DNA of 64,000 nucleotides from Mesostigma viride (lineage: Eukaryota; Streptophyta; Mesostigmatophyceae; Mesostigmatales; Mesostigmataceae): positions 7,852,613 through 7,916,612 of the forward strand of contig RPFO01000041.1 of assembly GCA_009746045.1 (NCBI GenBank), in the 5' to 3' direction. Below the pieces are notes generated by a model. The model worked only from the letters and a program-made list of their open reading frames with translations, was not told the origin of the DNA and ran no database searches. The first letter of the stretch is position 1, and every line of letters begins with the position of its first letter. Positions 57,225 through 64,000 of the stretch are shown in pieces. Position numbers and translations under genes: made by a program.

Positions 57225-58090
57225 ATGAGCTCCAAGAAGACCACCAAGAAACCCAGCCCAGCTACAAGCTCCATGGCAAGCGACGTCGACTACACTCCTA
57301 TGCTGAATGTGTGCTCCAAGATGGTGCTGAAATTCGATGGCACAAGCCTACGTGGCTGGGAGGAGACCAAGACATCTCTTGAGGGTTTCTGTTCCTTCTA
57401 TGAGGTTAAGGACGTCCTGCTGGGCACCAGGCAGGACCGCAAGGCTGACCAAGCTGTTGGCCTTGTCATCTCAGCTGCACTTGTGGGAGAAGCGAGGCGC
57501 ATCCTATCGCTCGTGCCAGACCAATCTGGCAGCAAGCTCTACAAGACGCTGAGGGAGGTCTACGAGCAACAAAAGCTCACCAAGAGTCACCGCATGGACC
57601 TCAGGATTCAGCTTCACCGGCTGCAAATGAAGCCTGGGGAGACCATGGGGCAGTATATCCTACGTGGATTGCTGCTGCTGGCGGACTACCGTGCGGTGGG
57701 AGGCGTCATGAGCGACCAAGATTTTGCGGCTATCCTCAAGAGCGGCCTGCCTGACCGATATCGCCCTGCCCTGATTTCAGCGCACTTCAAAGAGGAGGAC
57801 AGCTTGGAGGAGGTCAAGGCTGCGCTGCTGGAGGCGGAGGACATGCTGCTGGGAGGACGGCCTTCTCAAGCACCAAGGAGGAGCCAGCCCAAGGTCAAGC
57901 TTTCCACACTGCCAACAAGGGTGGTGAGAGGAAGCACTGCGCCTACTGCAACAGGAGTGGGCATGCGGAGACCCAGTGCTGGCAAAAGAACTCCCAGCTC
58001 AAGCCACGAAGCAAGAACCAAGGACGGCGGGGCAACCAGCGCAGGAGGGGCAACCAAGCGACCAAGAAGGAGACCTCACCTGGCGGAAGC
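57225..58090 (+). CDS. gag: Element H Gag (capsid and CCHC knuckle), one frame change
   Basis: ATG at 57225. The capsid is the Copia UBN2 type: MVLKFDGTSLRGWEETKTSL, LYKTLREVYEQQ, LRIQLHRLQMKPGETMGQYI and LKSGLPDRYRP. Near 57855 the reading moves to the pol frame (STKEEPAQGQAFHTANK), where the knuckle HCAYCNRSGHAETQC (C-x2-C-x4-H-x4-C) lies at about 57935-57980 and the protein runs on into pol. In intact Copia elements this is one frame, so a single indel near 57850-57865 is likely. Basic linker to about 58090. Confidence 0.88.
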
Positions 58091-61000
58091 GTGGCCAACA
58101 ACACCCAGGAGGCCGCGGAGCTGCCGGAGGGCTTCGTCTTCACCACCATCGCCGAGTCGGCGCCGTCGCAGGAGGCTGCTGCACTCACGCAGTATAGCCC
58201 CAAGCCCCCTGCCTGGGTTCTGGACTCCGCTGCAAGCAGCCACATGTCCCCATGCCGCACTGACTTTGTGTCCCTCACCCCCACCACTAGGAACATCGTC
58301 GGATCAGGAGGACGTCTTCGCGCGACGGGAGTGGGCACGATTCGGCTCAAACTGCCCAACCAGCATGTGCACCTGAATGGTGCGCTCTTCGTGCCCGGCT
58401 TGAGCGCCCGACTGCTATCAGCTGGGCAGCTCGCCAAGGACGGCCACAAAGTCGACCTCACCGAGCAGACAGTGGTGCTGGACAACGAGACGCACAAGAT
58501 TGCGCTGCAGAACAACATCTACGTGTTACCTGCGGAGCGCGACGAGGCGGCAATGGCTGCCACGGCCATCGAGCGGCCGGCGAGCCTGCTCTGGCACTGG
58601 CGTCTTGGGCATGCTGGCGAAGATCGGATCAAGAGGCTGGCCGCCATTCCGGAGTCTAACCTTTTTTCGAGGCGCCTGTCATCGCCTGGCTGCCCATCCT
58701 GCCCTGCTGGCTTCATCAAGAGGCGCTCATTTTCGCCTGGACAGCTCCGATCGACTGTTCCCCGAGCCAAGCTTCACAGCGACATTCTCGGGCCGATGCA
58801 GCCAGCAATTGGAGGCACCCGCTACATGCTCGGCTTCACCGACGATGCTACCCGCTGGCGATGGTGCTTTCCGCTTCGACACAAGGACGAGGCTGTTGAC
58901 GCCTTGCAACAGCTGCTCACGCGCGAAATTCGCCCCTTCTACAACGGTTCGATTCTTCTCCGGACCGACAACGACGCAGTCTTCACTGGGCAGGCGTGGC
59001 GGGCCGTCTGCGCTGAACACCGAGTGCACCAGGAGTTCTCCAGCCCCTACACTCCTGAGCAGAACGGAGTGGCGGAGCGGCTGTGGGGTCTGGCCATGGG
59101 CATGACACTGGCAATGCTCACGCATGCCGGTTTGCCCAAAGGATTCTGGGCACTAGCCTTCAATTGCGCGGTTTATATACTTAACCGCCTGCCGTCTAGC
59201 TCGAATCCTGGAGGTGCCACGCCACACTTCCTGCTCACCGGTCGCAATGCGGATCTCTCGAATCTTCGAATTTTCGGCTGCCCTGCCTTCTATCGGGTGG
59301 AGGGCCCACGTGGCAAGCTGGAGGCCAAGGCTCTGCCTGGAATCTTCGTCGGCTATGATCTGGAATCGCCGGCGTACCTCATTTACCGTCCAGAATCCAA
59401 GGATGTCATTCGCCGCCTGCATGTCACCTTCAATGAGGCCTGGCGCAATGGGGCCATGCCAACTCCTGCGCCGCTTCTGGAAAGTTCTGCCGCACTGGAG
59501 GAAACTTCACCAACTGATCTTCCGGCTGTAGCAGAAGTTCAGCCAAATTCTCTGGCCGAACCTAGCGGACCGGTCACCCGGTCTCAGGCGAGGTTTCTGG
59601 ACGCCACCAGAAGGGATATTCCTGAGGAGCTTCGCCACGAGGGAGCGGACGCACCAAGTCCTGATGCAGTCAACGTCCCAAGTCCTAGACCAGTTCCGGA
59701 GGCGCTCGACGGTGCTCCAAACTTTTCACAGCCCGTCCTAACTACTGACGACGTCTCCCCAAGTGACGCACGGGAGCTGTCTGCTGGTCCACCGGTCACT
59801 GCCACTTCAAGTGCTGCTCGACTGCAAAGTACAATCTCTGCGCTGCGACGTAACCCAGCTGGTAATGTCGCCATGGCAACTGCTGATGAGCTGATGTTTT
59901 GCGGTAGCACCCGTGAACCCCTCGCGATGGAGATTACTACCTATGCTCCCCCTGTCACGGTGTCGCCTAAATGGGCTCGTTTTTTTCCGCATTACCAGTC
60001 AGTTCGTGATCTTTTTGACACAGTGCATTTTACTGGCAGTGACGTTTCCCTTCCCGTCTCCTTTACTGAGGCTAACAACAGTCCAGAGTGGCGGGCTGCG
60101 ATGTTGAGCGAAATTAATAGCATTCGTGATCATGCAGTATACTCGCTTGTGAGCCCGCGTACTTTGCCCGCCGGTGCCAAGGTCCTCCCTTCCCGGTGGG
60201 TATTTGCTGTCAAGTCCGACGGCCGTCACAAGGCCAGGTTTGTCGTGAAAGGTTTTGCCCAACGTGAAGGTATCGACTTTAATGAAGTCTTTTCCCCCAC
60301 TGTTCGTGCGTCCACCGTGCGACTTGCTCTTGCTTTAGCTGTCACGTCTGGCTTTACTGTCAAGCAGCTCGATGTCCGAACCGCTTTTCTCTATGCTCCC
60401 CTACAGGAGGATGTCTTTGTGCGTCCCCCTACTGGCTTTGAAGAGCGGGATGCCAATGGCGATGTGCTTGTGTGGAAGCTGCACCGCAGCTTGTATGGCA
60501 TCAAGCAAGCGCCACGCAATTGGCATAAAACGTTCCGTGCACACCTTCTTTCTGACGGCGCCATCCAAAGCCAAATTGATGCGTGCCTGTATTACTACCC
60601 TTCGTCTCGTGGTTTCGTGTTCGTGCACGTCGATGACATTCTTGCTGCTCATCCTTCCCCTTCCTGGCTGGCATCCTGGTCTCGCCGTTTGGCTAATACT
60701 TTTCAAATCACTGAGTCGGACAATCCCTCTCTTTTCCTCGGTGTTTCCCTTACTATCGACCCTGCGTCTCGTTCCCTTACCATGCACCAACGGCCCTACA
60801 TTGAAGCTATTGCTGCCCGTTTTGGGCTTTCTACCCCTCACCCTGTGCACACCCCTATAGTGCCTGGTAGTCCCCGTCGCGAGGGGGGAATGTGTGATGC
60901 CCCAAACCATCAACTCTTTCAGCAGATTGTTGGTGCTCTCATGTACGCCGCGACATGGACGCGCCCAGACATTGCTTTTGCTGTCAACCAGCTGGCCCAA

Positions 61001-61567
61001 TGCATGCAGGCACCCACGGAGGGCGACTTGGAGCTGGCCAAGCGAGTGGTGCGCTACCTTGTCCACACCAAGGACTTGGGACTGCGCTATGGTGGCCAAG
61101 GGGGGCTGGAGGGGTGGACGGATGCCGATTGGGGGAACTGCCCTGAGACACGCAGATCTGTCTCTGGCAATGTAGTGATGTTCAGGGGGGCCGCAGTCGA
61201 GTGGTGCAGCCGCAAGCAGCACGTTACCGCCCTGTCTTCCTGCGAGGCGGAGTACATTGCTGCTAGCAGCGTAACCCAGCTAGTGCTTCCACTGAGGCAC
61301 ATGTTGGGGGAGCTGGGGCATCCAGTTCAGGGGCCCACGCCTGTCTTCTGCGACAACACAGGCGCCGTGGCACTCGCTCGTGACCCTGTTCATCCCAAGC
61401 GCACGAAGCACATTGACGTGCGTTTCCATTTCATCCGGGAGAAGGTGGAGGGGGGACTCATCGCCATGAAGCATTGTCCTGGGGAGGACATGCTTGCTGA
61501 TCTTCTGACGAAGGCACTTTCACGTGCCAGGTTCACTGCCCTGCGTGGCAAACTCATGTCAACTTAG
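58091..61567 (+). CDS. pol: Element H Pol: protease, integrase, RT, RNase H
   Basis: 1158 codons, intact, stop at 61565-61567. Protease: WVLDSAASSHMS (Asp45; DSA instead of DSG). Gag-pre-integrase HWRLGHAGEDRI; integrase with LHSDILGPM, LLRTDNDAVF and PEQNGVAERLWG carrying D, D and E. RT: SRWVFAVKSDGRHKARFVVK, QLDVRTAFLYAPL, KLHRSLYGIKQAPRNW and VHVDDILAA (HVDD for YVDD, near residue 847). RNase H: GWTDADWGNCPETRRS, SSCEAEYIAAS, CDNTGAVALA, KHIDVRFHFIR and LADLLTKAL. The layout and motifs are those of Ty1/Copia elements of plants and algae. Confidence 0.95.
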   Translation: MANNTQEAAELPEGFVFTTIAESAPSQEAAALTQYSPKPPAWVLDSAASSHMSPCRTDFVSLTPTTRNIVGSGGRLRATGVGTIRLKLPNQHVHLNGALFVPGLSARLLSAGQLAKDGHKVDLTEQTVVLDNETHKIALQNNIYVLPAERDEAAMAATAIERPASLLWHWRLGHAGEDRIKRLAAIPESNLFSRRLSSPGCPSCPAGFIKRRSFSPGQLRSTVPRAKLHSDILGPMQPAIGGTRYMLGFTDDATRWRWCFPLRHKDEAVDALQQLLTREIRPFYNGSILLRTDNDAVFTGQAWRAVCAEHRVHQEFSSPYTPEQNGVAERLWGLAMGMTLAMLTHAGLPKGFWALAFNCAVYILNRLPSSSNPGGATPHFLLTGRNADLSNLRIFGCPAFYRVEGPRGKLEAKALPGIFVGYDLESPAYLIYRPESKDVIRRLHVTFNEAWRNGAMPTPAPLLESSAALEETSPTDLPAVAEVQPNSLAEPSGPVTRSQARFLDATRRDIPEELRHEGADAPSPDAVNVPSPRPVPEALDGAPNFSQPVLTTDDVSPSDARELSAGPPVTATSSAARLQSTISALRRNPAGNVAMATADELMFCGSTREPLAMEITTYAPPVTVSPKWARFFPHYQSVRDLFDTVHFTGSDVSLPVSFTEANNSPEWRAAMLSEINSIRDHAVYSLVSPRTLPAGAKVLPSRWVFAVKSDGRHKARFVVKGFAQREGIDFNEVFSPTVRASTVRLALALAVTSGFTVKQLDVRTAFLYAPLQEDVFVRPPTGFEERDANGDVLVWKLHRSLYGIKQAPRNWHKTFRAHLLSDGAIQSQIDACLYYYPSSRGFVFVHVDDILAAHPSPSWLASWSRRLANTFQITESDNPSLFLGVSLTIDPASRSLTMHQRPYIEAIAARFGLSTPHPVHTPIVPGSPRREGGMCDAPNHQLFQQIVGALMYAATWTRPDIAFAVNQLAQCMQAPTEGDLELAKRVVRYLVHTKDLGLRYGGQGGLEGWTDADWGNCPETRRSVSGNVVMFRGAAVEWCSRKQHVTALSSCEAEYIAASSVTQLVLPLRHMLGELGHPVQGPTPVFCDNTGAVALARDPVHPKRTKHIDVRFHFIREKVEGGLIAMKHCPGEDMLADLLTKALSRARFTALRGKLMST

Positions 61568-61587
61568 TCCTTTGTGTTCAGCTGGCT

Positions 61588-61595
61588 AAGGGGGG
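61588..61595 (+). other. Element H polypurine tract
   Basis: AAGGGGGG immediately before the 3' LTR, the expected plus-strand primer. Confidence 0.85.
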
Positions 61596-62373
61596 TGTTG
61601 GGGATCATATACCCACCTGCCCACACTATATTCCAGCCTGACTTTATTCTTCTTTGTTTTACTTCACAAGGGCTGAGAATTTGATAGATTTGATAAGTTA
61701 GATGAATTGCTCTCAATGAGCTGATCAATGTTCATGTGCCATAGTCCTATATTTGGCCATAGATCTCTTGTACCTGAGTTGGTCTAGTAGCATCACTTCC
61801 ATGCTTGACAAGTGGTGTACTTCTTTGGTAGACAAGTGTCCATTCCATGAGCTGACATGTGTTGGAAGCTCATAGTGACAAGTGTTGCATTCCATTGACT
61901 GACAAGTGGATAGACTCATTGGATTACACTTGTCATTCCAAGTAGAAACCATGTGTCACTTTATTAAGCATTAGATGTGGCACATTGTTCAGAGGACATT
62001 TGGCAATCAACTGTCATGCCAGCTCATTAGAACCTTTCTAGAATGACCTTGGAATGTTCTAGGAATATACCAGGAATATTCCTGGAATATACTGAGAATA
62101 TGCTGGGAATATGCTTAGATGTTTCTACAAGCTTCTATGATGACATCAGCATCTGATGTCATCCTTCCTAGCTAGAAAGGTATAAAAAGAAACTGGCTCC
62201 TAAGGCCAGGTACCTCTTTTCCTAACCTCTCAGCCTAAGAAATAAAACTCTTTTTCTGGTCTCTCTTCCATTGTCTTCAAGCTCAGTCTTTCATCACCTG
62301 CAAGGTGCAAGGGTAACAAGGCCAAGCACAAGGCATTGTGTAAAACCCATTAGTTTCCTCTACCTTTCCAACA
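61596..62373 (+). repeat. Element H 3' LTR
   Basis: 778 bp, identical by eye to 56428-57205; TATAAAAA at 62181-62188 and AATAAA at 62241-62246. Followed by the target duplication ACATT. Confidence 0.96.
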
Positions 62374-64000
62374 ACATTCCTGGCGTGTACAGCTCCTCTC
62401 AATAGCAGACTCCCCGTGCCGTGATACTCATTCAGGACAGGCCTGACATGGGGCACTGATACCGACCTCATCCACAACCTTCCTCTTCAGCACAAATCTC
62501 AAAGCAAGCTTCCTTGATGCTGGGGGACGCCTGTCTGTTGGTGCAGCACACTCAAACTGCAACCACTCCTCCAATGCCTTGGAGAAGGCGAGCTTCCAAG
62601 CCTCAAACAAAGTAGGCGAGCTCATCTCTTGGACTAGCTGGTCATATGTCAAAGGAGAGTGTGCAGCAAGGCTCCTGTGAGTTATGCCAATACTGCTGGG
62701 GTGCAACACAGCTGGAATCACCAAACTGGCTGCTGGGGGCACCTCCCCTTCATCCCATTTTACACATACCCTTGACCGGCTTGGCCCTGCACCTGATTGG
62801 AAATGTTGTCCTAAATTTTCTAGGGGAATAATCCCCCAGCCATCTCTTCTCAGAGCTGTAGCTCTGATAGAAATCCCAGGATTGCCCAGAAAATTCTGAC
62901 CCAAAATCACAGGGCCATCATAGTCCTCTAGGACAAGGAAGGTCACATCCACACCCATGACAGGGGCAGTAACCTCTCCCAACACCCTTAGATGCGTCCT
63001 ACCACTGAAATCAGACACCCAGGGGCAACTTGGTTCACCGACCAGCAGTTCTCCTGTATGCTGAGGTCCCATGACAGAAACCTGTGCATTGGTATCTATT
63101 TCCATGGCAGCTACCTCAGGTTCATCCAACTGGACAAGCTTGGACACCTTAGGCTCCTTCTTGGCTCTTTGCAAAGCCTGTACAATATCTGATAGACGCA
63201 CACCCCTAGGCCTGGTGTCGGGCCGTTCCGGAGGTGCAGCCTGTCCGCCTGCTTGCCCAACCACCGTATGTGAAGGTACCCCAGGGGCCGGGCCAGGGTC
63301 ACCCTGAGAGCTCGATACGGCTGTAGCACCCTGATCAGGAAGTTCCACGTCACCCCCGCCTTGTACACCAACGGGCACCTGGAAGAGGTCTCCTTGATTA
63401 CCTCCCCGGGGACGGATCTTTGACCAGGACAGACGGTGCACTGCTTGGGAGCCATCAATGTCCACCCAGCACTTATGGCCAGCGGCTTCTACTCGGGTCA
63501 CCACCCCATCTTGCCAGCTGCCACGTTTCCCTGGAAAGCTTGGCTCCTTCCACACAACAACCTGTTGTCCAACGTTAGGTTCTAGGACACTCCAGCCCTT
63601 GTCTTTCTGCCTCAGCTTGAGGAACTTGGCCTCTAGCTTCTCCTTCCATGCCTGCTCAGCATCAGCTGGCAGCATCCTGGTGTGCAGCATAAGAGGATTG
63701 ATGGCAATGTCACCAAAGAACATGGGAGTCCTGAGGTTCAGCCTATCCTCCACAGAACGTAGCCATGCAGATGTCACAATGGCAGATGACGTCCTTGGAA
63801 TCCTCTCCACCAGCAGCACAGTCTTGATCTCTTGGATGGCTCTCTCCACAACCCCTTGCTGGCCGTGGCTCTCCCGGGGTGTAATCAGCAACTCTGGAAA
63901 TTCTGGCAGGTTCTCACAGCACTCAAACTGAATGTCACACTGCAGCAACTCCAACCCAGGGTACCTGCTCCTTGTCAACTTCAGAGCAGCAATCAACGTA
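62374..64000 (-). pseudogene. pol: Element F pol: integrase C-terminus, protease and start of RT, runs off the window
   Basis: Frame 62428-63996 plus two short shifted frames to 62374. Integrase: LLQCDIQFECC (second Asp) and SHGQQGVVERAIQEIKTV (Glu), then WKEPSFPGKRGSWQDGVVTR, also found in D. Protease: EIDTNAQVSVM and VILGQNFLGNPG. RT start: LRFVLKRKVVDE, PHVRPVLNEYHGTG and, in the third frame, EELYTPGM, where H is inserted. Two frameshifts in about 80 bp near 62400-62480 show decay. About half identical to D. The integrase start and upstream genes are outside the window. Confidence 0.88.

Larger units (their letters stand above)
56428..62373 (+). mobile_element. Element H: recent canonical Ty1/Copia retrotransposon
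   Basis: 5.9 kb, plus strand, with two 778-bp LTRs that look identical (56428-57205, 61596-62373), TGTTGG...CCAACA ends and a perfect target duplication ACATT (56423-56427, 62374-62378). Order is the usual Gag-PR-IN-RT-RH. It sits inside the RT of F. Identical LTRs and an almost complete coding frame indicate a very recent insertion. It is of a different lineage from B-F: normal domain order, TG...CA ends and a tRNA-iMet-like primer site. Confidence 0.96.
23906..64000 (-). mobile_element. Element F: old HGDD-type LTR retrotransposon, split by D, E and H; continues past the window
   Basis: Pieces of one minus-strand element: integrase to early RT at 62374-64000, RT centre at 55894-56427, RT end and RNase H at 42125-42887, 3' UTR at 41877-42124 plus 24472-24982, and a 3' LTR ending at 24471. 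The pieces join in frame once the inserts and one copy of each target duplication are removed: ACATT around H, ACTCC around E, GATGG around D. F itself carries several frameshifts and is the oldest layer here. Its 5' LTR, ORF1 and gag lie beyond 64000. Confidence 0.85.

Overview
The window is eukaryotic, transposon-dense DNA with no convincing single-copy host gene, rRNA or tRNA. Nearly every long open frame belongs to a retroelement, and most elements sit inside one another. Retrotransposon content, a PHD finger and a C5 DNA methyltransferase inside a Ty3-type element, AATAAA signals in a Copia LTR and mixed GC suggest a microbial or green-lineage alga. A streptophyte (Klebsormidium-like) alga is my first guess and a dinoflagellate is possible; the sequence alone does not settle it.

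Layout. 1-2154: no gene, several small hairpins and short repeats. About 2155-21344 (+): element A, a Ty3/gypsy-type element with Gag, protease, DNA methyltransferase, RT, RNase H, integrase, a PHD finger and a LINE-ORF1p-like tail. Its methyltransferase is split by element B (6440-14940, +), and it also carries two inverted copies of a 779-bp terminal-inverted-repeat element (15771-16549 and 19988-20766). 21345-23905: no gene, a long ACTT microsatellite and a diverged duplication. From about 23906 past the window end (-): element F, an old degenerate retrotransposon interrupted three times: by D (24983-41876, itself carrying C at 26444-34834), by E (42888-55893, itself carrying a LINE at 47692-52075) and by a Copia element H (56428-62373, +). 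Perfect 5-bp target duplications were read for B, C, D, E and H, and a 10-bp duplication for the LINE.

B, C, D, E and F form one unusual Copia-like group. RT has HGDD (read in B, D and F) instead of YVDD. The protease lies between integrase and RT and has DTN or DTQ instead of DTG/DSG. LTRs start AGTT and usually end AACT instead of TG...CA. C, D and E add an unknown protein (ORF1) ahead of gag and separate gag from pol by one in-frame UGA, followed by CUAG in D and E. In B, C, D and E the bases directly after the 5' LTR, where the primer site belongs, are perfectly complementary (10-11 nt) to a stretch of the same element's 3' untranslated region, and D carries a compensatory change. This points to an element-encoded primer or a 5'-3' genome-closing interaction and is the most interesting signal here.

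Several frameshifts fall on runs of G or C, so some broken genes may be consensus errors rather than real decay.
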